Source: Rhizobiales bacterium CCH10-E5 (lineage in GTDB: Bacteria; Pseudomonadota; Alphaproteobacteria; Rhizobiales; Beijerinckiaceae). From it: DNA of 64,000 nt. Shown here one piece after another: positions 52,228-60,831 of this stretch (its first letter is position 1; every line of letters begins with the position of its first letter). Location: NCBI GenBank assembly GCA_001556125.1, contig LSIG01000213.1, forward strand, positions 1 through 64,000, given 5' to 3'. Below the pieces are notes generated by a model. The model was not told where the DNA came from. It did no database searches and worked only from the letters and a program-made list of their open reading frames with translations. Made by a program: the position numbers and the translations under genes.

Positions 52228-52530
52228 TCAGGGGCAGACGTAACCCTGCCGGTCCGGCAGACAGCGGTTGCCATTGGGCAGGACGAGGGCGCCGCGCGCG
52301 TCGCGAAGCACGCGCTCGCCGTTCGGCAGCAGGAAGCCGCCGGTGGCGTCCATCGGCGCCCGCGTGCCGTCCGGGAGGATAACCTCGCTGCCGACGACCG
52401 TGATCCGCTTCGTCGGGGTGATCTGTGGCATCCCGGCGGGTTGGGGCTGCGGCTGCAACCTTTGCGGAGTGCTGCAGGCAGCGAGGGCAAGGGTGCCGAG
52501 GAGGGCGGCGGCGGCGATGGGCTTTTTCAT
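52228..52530 (-). CDS. Small lipoprotein, unknown
   Basis: A 100-residue lipoprotein: signal MKKPIAAAALLGTLALAAC (lipobox LAAC, Cys19), then a Pro/Gln linker and a repeated motif: ILPDGTRAPMDATGG, LLPNGERVLRDARG, VLPNGNRCLPDRQG, three copies of xLP(N/D)G-x-R on a roughly 15-residue period, ending YVCP. I do not recognise the family. It lies between the deacetylase and the GT gene with 39 and 98-base gaps. The tri-repeat would form a small beta-structure at the outer membrane or inner membrane surface. Confidence 0.75.
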   Translation of the reverse strand: MKKPIAAAALLGTLALAACSTPQRLQPQPQPAGMPQITPTKRITVVGSEVILPDGTRAPMDATGGFLLPNGERVLRDARGALVLPNGNRCLPDRQGYVCP

Positions 52531-52569
52531 GGGCGCTCAACGTTCTGGCACGGGATTGGTTCCCGGATT

Positions 52570-53364
52570 CTAGCGGCTGGGTGCCGCTTGGGAAATGCGG
52601 TCGTCGACCATCTGTCGCGGATCGCCGGGGACGACGGCCGGGTGGGCGAGCGAAGCGGCCAGAAAGGCGTCGAGAAATCCCCAGGCCATCTCGTCATGGT
52701 CGCGATGGTGCAGCAACAGGCCGAAGGCGGTGTCACCGTCCCCTTCGGCCCGGAGTGACCCCAGCAGGCGACAGCATTCGGCAAGGAGATCGTCGGCCCG
52801 GCGGCCGGTCCGGCTCGTCCAGTCGATGATGTCGAGCGCCGTGTTGATGAGACGGGGGCCGCCCTCGGGCCTGAGCCGATAGCCGCGGAAGCAGGAGAGA
52901 GCGTGGAAGCCGAGGGCCGGCAGCCGGGCCGCGTGAGCCGGATCGATCCGGTTCCAGGGCGGCACGAAGACCGGAAGCGGCGCGGTTTCCAGCACGTCGG
53001 CGAGGTGCCGCGAGGCGGTCGCGATCTCGGCGTCGAGTTCCATCGCGTCGCGAGAGGGGCCGAACTCCGACTTCTTGGCCGGCGGCTCGGCATGGTTTCG
53101 ATGCCAGGTGCCGTGCTGGCAGGGCCGCAGCAACGGCATCTGCCGAAGTGCCCGGCCGAGCGAAGGTTCAGCCAGCATGGGAATGACGGCGAGCAGGACA
53201 GGGAGGCCGTGCCGCTCGGGCAGCGTCGCCAGACGGTCGAGGGCAGGGCTGGCCGCGATGGCGTCGTCGTCGCGCAGCCAGAGTCGGATGCGCCGACCGG
53301 CCGCGCTCCAGCGGTCGAGTTCCGCCTGAAGCTCGCCCCAATGGTCCTGGCGGGGGGGCGTCAC
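52570..53364 (-). CDS. Polysaccharide-deacetylase-family protein
   Basis: A 264-residue protein with a NodB-like fold. The metal-binding aspartates are in WLRDDDAI (residues 32-34), the zinc histidines in QHGTWHRNH, and the substrate groove has FVPPWNRIDPAHAARLPALGFHAL. The typical YSFDD motif is replaced by RDDD as in a known Hyphomicrobiales branch. It would deacetylate N-acetylated glycan. Its ATG overlaps the stop of the GT4 gene by 4 bases (ATGA), so the two are co-translated and likely act on one glycan. Confidence 0.85.
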   Translation of the reverse strand: MTPPRQDHWGELQAELDRWSAAGRRIRLWLRDDDAIAASPALDRLATLPERHGLPVLLAVIPMLAEPSLGRALRQMPLLRPCQHGTWHRNHAEPPAKKSEFGPSRDAMELDAEIATASRHLADVLETAPLPVFVPPWNRIDPAHAARLPALGFHALSCFRGYRLRPEGGPRLINTALDIIDWTSRTGRRADDLLAECCRLLGSLRAEGDGDTAFGLLLHHRDHDEMAWGFLDAFLAASLAHPAVVPGDPRQMVDDRISQAAPSR

Positions 53365-54503
53365 GGCATCGGCTCCATGGCGGGCTGAGCGCGGCGCGCG
53401 GCATGGTTCGCGATCGCGACGGCGAGCCCCCGCGCGAGGATGTCGGCGGCTCGGTCCCGGTTGCGCTCGTCCAGAGCGAAGCGGCGGGCGGCGACGCCCA
53501 TTTGCGCGCGTCGTTGCGGATCGTCGAGCAGGTCGCCCAGCGCCGAAGCGAGCCCGGCTTCGTCGCCCTCGGGCAGGAGCAGCGCGGTTTCGCCTCGCCT
53601 GACGGTGGCGGAGACGCCGCCGCTGTCGAAGGCGACGATCGGCAGGCCGACGGCCTGCGCCTCGAGGTAGACCAGTCCATAAGCTTCGCGCACGCCCGGC
53701 CAGACGAAGAGGTCGTGCTCCGCCAGGGTGGCGACGACACGGTCATGGGCGATGGACCCAAGCCATGCGATGCGTCCTTCGGGGAAACCGGCGAAAGCCT
53801 CCTCGACCTCGACCCGCCTGCGTCCGTCGCCGATCACGGTCAGGGTCCAGGGTCGGTCCGCCAGATGCGAGAGCACCCGCGCCAAGACGCGATAGCTGTT
53901 CTCCTTGGTGCCCTCGCGCATCATCGCGACGGTAACGAGGCGAGGCGCCGAGGCAGTCTCTTCGTTGCGGCGGGGCGGAGGGCCCACGAAAGCGATGAAG
54001 GGCGGCAGCTCCATCAACGCGGTGGGGTCTGAACGCCAACGCTCGAGCCCGCGGCGGTCGCGATCCGTGAACCACAGATGCAGGTCCGCCGCTGCCAGTC
54101 CCTCGCGGACGAGGCGGGTGTGAGCCGCCCAATCGCCGGTGGCGCGACGCTCTGCATCGCTGGCTTCGGCCACGACATAGGGGATGCCGAGCCTCTGCGA
54201 GATGGCGGGGCCGAGCAGGTCCGGCGCCTTGTAGTAGTTGTGATAGGTGAACCAGAGCTCGGGCGCTGCCCCGTCTCCGCGCCACTGCGCGAGCAGGGCT
54301 TCGATGCGCTCCGCCGCGGCGGCCTGATGGGCCGCGAGCCGCTCGGGCTCGGGAGTGGGCGTGAAATCGCGCGCGCCGATGCCGGGCATGACGCTGTGTC
54401 CGAGACTTTCCAGCGCCGCCACGAGCTGTCTCGCCATGCGGCGGTCGCCCGAAATGCGGCCGTCATCATAGGCGTTGAGCGGGGTGTGAAAGGCGATGCG
54501 CAC
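53361..54503 (-). CDS. GT4-family glycosyltransferase
   Basis: A 380-residue GT-B glycosyltransferase with a GTG start (54503). Seen: N-terminal acceptor domain RIAFHTPLNAYDDGRISGDRRMARQLVAALESLGH, and the C-terminal donor domain VTVAMMREGTKENSYRVLARVL, LAEHDLFVWPGVREAYGLVYLEAQAVGLPIVAFDSGGVSATV (in sequence), with the E-x7-E motif of GT4. It starts 34 bases after the YejE-like permease stop, so it may be part of the same transcript. Sugar donor and acceptor unknown. Confidence 0.9.
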   Translation of the reverse strand: MRIAFHTPLNAYDDGRISGDRRMARQLVAALESLGHSVMPGIGARDFTPTPEPERLAAHQAAAAERIEALLAQWRGDGAAPELWFTYHNYYKAPDLLGPAISQRLGIPYVVAEASDAERRATGDWAAHTRLVREGLAAADLHLWFTDRDRRGLERWRSDPTALMELPPFIAFVGPPPRRNEETASAPRLVTVAMMREGTKENSYRVLARVLSHLADRPWTLTVIGDGRRRVEVEEAFAGFPEGRIAWLGSIAHDRVVATLAEHDLFVWPGVREAYGLVYLEAQAVGLPIVAFDSGGVSATVRRGETALLLPEGDEAGLASALGDLLDDPQRRAQMGVAARRFALDERNRDRAADILARGLAVAIANHAARRAQPAMEPMP

Positions 54504-54536
54504 CGGGTCTTCGCGTCGGACGAGCTTGTGACGGGT

Positions 54537-55739
54537 TCAACGATAGGGGTCGGCCGCGTCGCGCAGGCCGTCGCCGAGGAAGTTGAAGGCGAGGATGATC
54601 AGGATCACCGGAACGACCGGATAGAGCAGCCAGGGATAGAGCGCCACGACATTGATGTTCTGCGCCTCGTTGAGCATCACCCCCCAGCTGGTGATCGGCG
54701 GGCGCAGGCCGAGCCCCAGGAAGCTCAGCGCCGTCTCGCCGAGGATGGTCTTCGGGATGGTGATCGTTGCCGAGGCGATGAGATGGCTCATGAAGCCCGG
54801 CACCAGATGCAGACCGATGATCCGCGCGGGCTTCGCGCCCATCAGCTGGGCGGCGACGACATAGTCCTCCTCGCGCAGTGACAGGAGCTTCGAGCGAACT
54901 GCCCTCGCCAGACCCGTCCAGTCCATCAGGCCGAGGATGACGGTGATGCCGAAATAGACCAGCAGGGGGCTCCAGGAGGGCGGCATGATCGCCGCCAGCG
55001 CCAGCCAGAGCGGGATATGCGGCAAGGACTGCACGATCTCGATCACGCGCTGGACCACGAGATCGACTTTGCCGCCATAGTAGCCGGCGATGCCGCCGAT
55101 GATGACGCCGAGGATGAAGGAGACGAAGACGCCGAGCAGGCCGATCGAGAGCGAGATGCGGCCGCCATAGAGAATGCGCGAGAGTACGTCGCGCCCGAGC
55201 CTGTCGGAGCCGAGCAGGAACAGCGTGCCCCTCTCCGGCGGGCAGACCAGATGCCGATTGCCGGGAATCAGGCCCCAGAAGACATAGTCCTCGCCACGGC
55301 AGAAGAAGCGCAGGGGCTGCGGGCGGCTGCGATCGACGTCGTATTCGCGCTTCAGGTTCTCCATGTTGAGGCGCTGCGTGTAGGGGTAGACGAAGGGGCC
55401 GAGGAAGCGGCCCTCGTGGAAGAGATGCACCTCCTGGCGCGGGGCGCGGATGAAGTCGGTGTTGCGCGTGGTGTAGTGGTAGGGCGCCAGGAACTCGGCG
55501 AAGGCCGCCATCGCATAGATCGCCAGGATGACGACGCCGGAGATCAGCGCGAGCTTGTGGCGGCGGAACTTCCACCACATCAGCTGCGACTGCGAGGCGA
55601 GATAGACGCGCTCCTGCTCGGGCGTCATCACCTCGACGGCGTTCGGTTCGAACGGCGCCGTGGAGGCCGTGTGCGGCAGTGGTGCGCCATCGGGTGGCAA
55701 TCCCAAAGCCGGCGAAGGCGGTGTCGCGGCCTGGTTCAC
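54537..55739 (-). CDS. yejE: Peptide-type ABC importer permease (YejE/OppC type)
   Basis: A 400-residue permease, longer than typical DppC (about 300) because of the N-terminal segment and the long periplasmic loop (residues 95-185, including HEGRFLGPFVYPYTQRLNMENL) that distinguishes YejE. Helix one is LALISGVVILAIYAMAAFAEFLAPY; the EAA motif is EEDYVVAAQLMGAKPARIIGLHLVPG. The YejABEF system imports oligopeptides and microcin C. GTG start overlaps the preceding stop by GTGA. Confidence 0.9.
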   Translation of the reverse strand: MNQAATPPSPALGLPPDGAPLPHTASTAPFEPNAVEVMTPEQERVYLASQSQLMWWKFRRHKLALISGVVILAIYAMAAFAEFLAPYHYTTRNTDFIRAPRQEVHLFHEGRFLGPFVYPYTQRLNMENLKREYDVDRSRPQPLRFFCRGEDYVFWGLIPGNRHLVCPPERGTLFLLGSDRLGRDVLSRILYGGRISLSIGLLGVFVSFILGVIIGGIAGYYGGKVDLVVQRVIEIVQSLPHIPLWLALAAIMPPSWSPLLVYFGITVILGLMDWTGLARAVRSKLLSLREEDYVVAAQLMGAKPARIIGLHLVPGFMSHLIASATITIPKTILGETALSFLGLGLRPPITSWGVMLNEAQNINVVALYPWLLYPVVPVILIILAFNFLGDGLRDAADPYR

Positions 55740-56737
55740 TTGGTCGCCTCGCCCTGCAGGCGGATCCGCGGATCGAGGATCGCCAGCGCGATGTCGGAGA
55801 TCAACACGCCGATCACGGTCAGGAAGGACAGGAACATCAGGAAGGAGCCGGCGAGATACATGTCCTGGCTCTGCAGGGCGCGGATCAGCAGCGGGCCGGT
55901 CGTCTGCAGGGAGAGGACGATGGCGACGATCTCGGCGCCGGAGACGATCGAGGGCAGGATGTCGCCGATGTCGGAGACGAAGAAGTTCAGCGACATGCGC
56001 AGCGGGTATTTGCGCAGCGCCTTGCCGGGCGGCAGGCCCTTGGCGCGGGCGGTGACGTAGTACTGCTTCTGCAACTCGTCGAGGAGGTTGGCACGCACGG
56101 CGCGGATCATCCCGGCCGTGCCGCCGGCGCCGATGATGATGACCGGGATCCAGAGATGCTCCAGCACCGAGGCGGCCTTGGCCCAGCTCATCGGCTGGTT
56201 GAGATATTGCGGATCGACCAGGCCGCCGATTGAGGTGCCGAACCAGACATTGGCGAAATACATGAAGACCAGCGCCAGCAGGAAATGCGGCACGGCGAGG
56301 CCGATCAGGCCGATGAAGGTCAGGCCGTAATCACCCCAGCTGTACTGATGCGTGGCGGAATAGATGCCGATCGGGAAGGCGACGATCCAGGTGAAGATGA
56401 TCGTGACGAAAGAGACGATCATCGTCAGCAGCAGACGGTCGCCGACCACCTCGCGAACCGGGCGCTGATACTCGAAAGAGTAGCCCATATCGCCCTGGAT
56501 GAGGCCGGTGACCCACCAGAAGTAGCGCTCGATCACCGGCTTGTCGAAGCCGTATTCCTTCTTGAGGAACTCGATGCGCGAGAGATCGGCCTTCTCTCCT
56601 TGCGCCTGCATCTCGGCGGCCAGCGTCTCGAAATAATCTCCTTCCGGCAGGTTGATGACGGTGAAGATCAGCGCACTGGTGACCAGCAGCGTCGGGATCA
56701 TCACCAGGATGCGCTTGAGGATGTATTTGAGCAGCAC
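55736..56737 (-). CDS. yejB: Peptide-type ABC importer permease (YejB/OppB type)
   Basis: A 333-residue permease with six predicted helices: YILKRILVMIPTLLVTSALIFTVI first, the periplasmic insertion DYFETLAAEMQAQGEKADLSRIEFLKKEYGFDKPVIERYFWW characteristic of YejB, and the EAA loop YYVTARAKGLPPGKALRKYPLRM. It pairs with the YejE-type subunit to form the channel. GTG start at 56737, 3 bases from the binding-protein stop. Confidence 0.92.
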   Translation of the reverse strand: MLLKYILKRILVMIPTLLVTSALIFTVINLPEGDYFETLAAEMQAQGEKADLSRIEFLKKEYGFDKPVIERYFWWVTGLIQGDMGYSFEYQRPVREVVGDRLLLTMIVSFVTIIFTWIVAFPIGIYSATHQYSWGDYGLTFIGLIGLAVPHFLLALVFMYFANVWFGTSIGGLVDPQYLNQPMSWAKAASVLEHLWIPVIIIGAGGTAGMIRAVRANLLDELQKQYYVTARAKGLPPGKALRKYPLRMSLNFFVSDIGDILPSIVSGAEIVAIVLSLQTTGPLLIRALQSQDMYLAGSFLMFLSFLTVIGVLISDIALAILDPRIRLQGEATK

Positions 56738-56740
56738 GCT

Positions 56741-58714
56741 TCAGCCCCTGCCCTTGTCGAGGCCGACCGTCTTGCGGGTGTCGAACCAGAAGGTGTCCGG
56801 CATATAGCGGCCGAAAAAGGCGCCGGGCTCGAAGCTGTAGAGCCCCTTCTGCGGGACGTTCTTCAGGTCCCTCGAGACGACGACGGGCTGCAGCGTGCCG
56901 TTGACGACGCCGATGGCGAAGAGCTGCTCGGCGTTGATCTGCAGCATGCGCCGCCAGATCTGCCGGCGCTCGGACTGGGTCGCGCTGCTGCGCCACTGCC
57001 CGTAGAGGGCGACCAGCTCCTGCGCCTCGGTGAGATCGGGCGCCTCGCCCTCGCGGCCCGCCGTCTCGTGATACTGGCCCCAGCGCGGCCAGTTGAACTG
57101 GGCGGAGCTGGTGGGGGCCAGTGCGTCGGGCTCCATGTCGGCGGCGACGAGGCCGTTGTCCATGCCGGCCCAAGCCGACATGATGGTCTGGCCGGCGATG
57201 ATGCGCCGGCGGAAAACGTCGCGCTGGGTCGAGCGGGGATAGATCTTGATGCCGACGGCGTAGAGATCCTGCTTGATCAGGTCGAGGATGTCGGTTTCCT
57301 CGGTGCTCTCGCCGGCGGTCTCGATGGTGAATTCGAGCCGCCGTCCGTCACTCAGAAGGCGGATCCCGTCGGAGGCGCGGCGCGTCAGTCCGGCTTCGTC
57401 GAGCAGGCGGTCGGCGAGGGCCGGATCGTACTGCGTCCAGAGCTTCGCCAAGCCTGCATCATAGAGCGGGCTCTGGGGCAGGGCCGTGTTGCCGCTCTCC
57501 CTTGCCAGGCCGAAAAAGATGACCTGGTTGATGTCCTTGCGGTTGATCGCGACCGACAGCGCCTTGCGGTAGCGGAGGTCCCGGTTCAGGTCGCGCCAGA
57601 CCGGGTCGATCGCGTTCAGGTTTGGCATCAGGGCAAAATAGGAGCCCTCGGCCCGTGTCCAGAGGCGGACTTCGAAGTTCATGCGCTTCGAGGCGTCCTT
57701 GAGGAAGGTGTAGTTGTCAAAGCGCAGATAGCGGGCCTGGAGATCGGCGTCGCCGGCCGCAGCCTTGGCCGGCACCAGGGAATGGGTGCCGACGGTCAGG
57801 GTGACCTCGTCGACATAGGGCAGTTGCCGGCCATTCTCATCGATGCGGTGAAAGAAGGGGTTTCGTTCGAAGGTGAACTGCTCGGCCGGCAGCGGCGTGG
57901 TGTTCCACCAGGGGTCGAGCGTTGGCAAATCGGGATTCTCGGGGCGATACATCCGCGAGAGCCGCTCATGCAGGGCGCCCCAATCCCGCACGCGCGCCTG
58001 CCGGACGCGCGATTGCAGCGTCACGGGATCGGCGAAGTCGATATGGAACTGCTTCAGATAGCCCGACGGCATGCAGATGTAAGTCGGCTGGGCGCCGGCG
58101 AGCGCGGGCAGGAAGATCGGATTGGGCTTCGACCAGGAGTAACGAACCTCCGTCTCGCTCAGCACCTCGAAGACGGGGGGCTCGCCGCCGACCAGAAGCG
58201 CCTGCGGCGGCCCGCCTGGCGAGAGCCGCTTGTTGTTGGCGACATGGGTCCACCAGTAGCGAAAGTCCTCGGTGGTGAAGGGCGCTCCATTGGACCAGCG
58301 ATGGCCGGGACGCAGCCGCAGGGTGAAGATCCGGCCGGCCTCGACCTCGAAGCTCTCGAGCACGTCGGGCGCGAGATCGAGGTTGTCGTCGTAGCCGACC
58401 AGCCGCGTGTAGCCGTAGAGCGTCATCATGCGGATATCGCGCTGGTCGCCCATCAGCATCCGCATCGTGCCGCCATGGCGGCCGGGAACCCGCTCGTCAC
58501 CGGTCAGCGCGACAATGCGAGGGGAATCCGGGACGCGCTGCGCCACCCGCGGAAGCTTGCCGGTTGCCACTCTCTGTTCGAGGAAAGGGCTGTCGATCAG
58601 CTCGGAGGGACGAGCGGGCGCCGCCTGTGATAGGCGGGGCAGGCCCGAAGCCATCGCGACGGCGGCCGTGCCGATCAGCAGCGTCTCGCGGCGCGTGGGA
58701 CGAAGCGATCTCAT
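56741..58714 (-). CDS. yejA: Peptide ABC transporter substrate-binding protein (family 5, YejA type)
   Basis: A 657-residue family 5 binding protein, the length of YejA. A twin-arginine-like signal (RPTRRETLLIGTAAVAMASGLPRLSQA) is followed by LDLAPDVLESFEVEAGRIFTLRLRPGHRWSNGAPFTTEDFRYWW, the diagnostic family segment, and DINQVIFFGLARESGNTALPQSPL. It binds peptides or peptide-like compounds. The start at 58714 overlaps the ATPase stop (TGATGA). The frame is open upstream but that reading is the antisense of the ATPase gene end. Confidence 0.9.
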   Translation of the reverse strand: MRSLRPTRRETLLIGTAAVAMASGLPRLSQAAPARPSELIDSPFLEQRVATGKLPRVAQRVPDSPRIVALTGDERVPGRHGGTMRMLMGDQRDIRMMTLYGYTRLVGYDDNLDLAPDVLESFEVEAGRIFTLRLRPGHRWSNGAPFTTEDFRYWWTHVANNKRLSPGGPPQALLVGGEPPVFEVLSETEVRYSWSKPNPIFLPALAGAQPTYICMPSGYLKQFHIDFADPVTLQSRVRQARVRDWGALHERLSRMYRPENPDLPTLDPWWNTTPLPAEQFTFERNPFFHRIDENGRQLPYVDEVTLTVGTHSLVPAKAAAGDADLQARYLRFDNYTFLKDASKRMNFEVRLWTRAEGSYFALMPNLNAIDPVWRDLNRDLRYRKALSVAINRKDINQVIFFGLARESGNTALPQSPLYDAGLAKLWTQYDPALADRLLDEAGLTRRASDGIRLLSDGRRLEFTIETAGESTEETDILDLIKQDLYAVGIKIYPRSTQRDVFRRRIIAGQTIMSAWAGMDNGLVAADMEPDALAPTSSAQFNWPRWGQYHETAGREGEAPDLTEAQELVALYGQWRSSATQSERRQIWRRMLQINAEQLFAIGVVNGTLQPVVVSRDLKNVPQKGLYSFEPGAFFGRYMPDTFWFDTRKTVGLDKGRG

Positions 58715-60594
58715 CAGGCCACCTCCCTCAGTTCGGCGCCAGGGCGGGCGAGTACGAAATGGCCGCCTCCGAGTGGCAGATGGGTCAGCGCCTCGCCTTC
58801 GGGGTCCGGCCTGAAGACCCGGTCCCAATGGCTGGAATCGGAGGCGCCGCCCGGCGCGGCCAGCTTGAAGTCGAGCTTGCGGTCGAGATCGGCGAAGGGG
58901 ACCGAGCGCAGCAGGGCCTTCGTGTAGGGATGGACCGGCCGGCTGAACAGCGCGTGGCGCGGCGCAATCTCGACGATGCGGCCATTGGCCATCACGGCGA
59001 TGCGGTCGGCCATGTAGTTCACCACCGCGAGGTTGTGTGAGATGAACAGGAAGGTCAGGCCGCGCTCGGCCTGGAGGTCCTTCAGCAGGTTGAGGATCTG
59101 TGCCTGCACCGACACGTCCAGCGCCGAAACCGGCTCGTCGCAGATGATCAGGTCGGGGTCGAGCGCGAGCGCGCGGGCGATGCCGATGCGCTGGCGCTGC
59201 CCGCCGGAGAAGGAGTGCGGATAGCGGTTGAGGAAGCGGACATCGAGCCCGACATCCTCCATCAGAGTCCTCACCCGCTCGGCCTGTTCGCCGGCGCCGC
59301 CCTTGCCATGGATCACCAGCGGCTCGCGCAGAATGTTCGACACGGTCATGCGCGGCGAGAGTGAGGAGACCGGATCCTGGAAGATCATCTGCACCCGCGG
59401 GCGGAACGCACGCAGCGCCTCGCCATCCAGTGCCAGGATGTCGGTCTGCGTACGGCCGTCGTCGAAGACGATGCTGCCGGCATCGGGCGTGACGGCGCGC
59501 ATGATGATCTTACTGACTGTGGTCTTGCCGCAGCCGCTCTCACCGACGAGGCCGAGGCATTCGCCGCGCCGGATGTCGAAGCCGACATCGTCGACGGCCA
59601 GCACGGTCTGCTGGGTGCCCTTGCCGAAGAAGCTGCGAGAACCGGTGGTGTAGGCCTTCCGCAGCCCGCGCACACTCAGTAGCGGCGCCTGCTCGCCGGC
59701 ATTCGGCAGGGGCATGGCGCGCGGCGCGGCGGGCGGGCGGGGGCGTGCCTCGCGCAGCGCCACGAGACGTTCGCCCTCTTCCATGTCGAAATGCGGCGAG
59801 GCCTTCAGCAGGGCCTTGAGATAGGGGTGGCGCGGCCGGCGGAAGATGTCTTCGACCGGGCCGCTCTCCATGATCTCGCCATGGTAGATCACGACCACCT
59901 CGTCGGCCATGTTGGCGACGACGCCGAGATCATGGGTGATGAGCAGGATCGCCATGCCCATTTCGGCCTGGAGGTCGCGCATCAGGTCGAGCACCTGGGC
60001 CTGGATCGTGACGTCGAGCGCCGTGGTCGGCTCATCGGCGATCAGCAGGGCCGGCTGGCAGATCAGCGCCATGGCGAGCATGGCGCGCTGGCGCAGCCCG
60101 CCCGAGAGTTCGAAGGGATAGAGCCCGTAGGCGCGCACCGGGTCCTTGAAGCCGACGCGACCGAGCATCGTTTCGATCAGACCGCGCGCTTCGGCCTTGC
60201 TCATGGGCCGGTGCAGCAGCAGCGCTTCCTCGATCTGGTTGCCGATGGTGTGGACCGGCGAGAGCGACGACATCGGCTCCTGGAAGATCATGCCGATGCG
60301 CCCGCCGCGCAGGGCGCGGATCGCCTTGCCCTCCGCCGGCAGTGCGGCAATGTCGATGGTGGTGTCGGGGGTGAGCGGATCGCGGAACAGGATCTCCCCC
60401 CCGGTCACGCCGCCAGCGCGGGGCAAAAGCCCCATGATCGCCTGCGAGATCACCGATTTGCCCGAGCCCGACTCGCCGACCAGCGCGACGGTGCGGCCCG
60501 CGGGCACACGCAGGCTCACGCCCTTCACGACGTCGCGCGCGAGGCCGTGAACGGTGAACCCGATATGCAGATCGCTGATCCGAAGAATATCCAT
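58714..60594 (-). CDS. yejF: Fused double ABC ATPase (YejF/DppDF type)
   Basis: A 626-residue protein with two complete peptide-type ATPase domains in one chain. Domain 1: Walker A GESGSGKS (40-47), signature LSGGLRQRA, Walker [13 protein letters not shown]. Domain 2: Walker A GESGCGKT (351-358), signature FSGGQRQRI, Walker [13 protein letters not shown]. It is about 95 residues longer than E. coli YejF (529) owing to the linker (about 265-305, with [20 protein letters not shown]) and the tail. It is the first gene of the series, before the binding protein and permeases. Confidence 0.93.
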   Translation of the reverse strand: MDILRISDLHIGFTVHGLARDVVKGVSLRVPAGRTVALVGESGSGKSVISQAIMGLLPRAGGVTGGEILFRDPLTPDTTIDIAALPAEGKAIRALRGGRIGMIFQEPMSSLSPVHTIGNQIEEALLLHRPMSKAEARGLIETMLGRVGFKDPVRAYGLYPFELSGGLRQRAMLAMALICQPALLIADEPTTALDVTIQAQVLDLMRDLQAEMGMAILLITHDLGVVANMADEVVVIYHGEIMESGPVEDIFRRPRHPYLKALLKASPHFDMEEGERLVALREARPRPPAAPRAMPLPNAGEQAPLLSVRGLRKAYTTGSRSFFGKGTQQTVLAVDDVGFDIRRGECLGLVGESGCGKTTVSKIIMRAVTPDAGSIVFDDGRTQTDILALDGEALRAFRPRVQMIFQDPVSSLSPRMTVSNILREPLVIHGKGGAGEQAERVRTLMEDVGLDVRFLNRYPHSFSGGQRQRIGIARALALDPDLIICDEPVSALDVSVQAQILNLLKDLQAERGLTFLFISHNLAVVNYMADRIAVMANGRIVEIAPRHALFSRPVHPYTKALLRSVPFADLDRKLDFKLAAPGGASDSSHWDRVFRPDPEGEALTHLPLGGGHFVLARPGAELREVA

Positions 60595-60831
60595 CAGCCG
60601 CTTTCGCCGGAGCTTCGCCCCCAGTTCCTCATCACAACGTCACTAGACGCGGAAAGTGCCGCTTTGCCAACGGGGTTCGACCGACTGCGACACCGCGCCG
60701 GACCATGTCGCCCGGCGATGACGGTCGCGTGAAAGCGGGCTCATTGCGCTCGCGGCGCGGCTGGCACACATATGGACCTTCGAAGGTCAGGAGACGGGCG
60801 CCGGGTTGCGGCGCACCGGCGAGGATTCCTC

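Noticed and set aside
56285..58630. 781-codon plus-strand frame opposite the YejA-type gene
   Set aside because: Antisense shadow of the binding protein; no domain motif and strongly biased composition.
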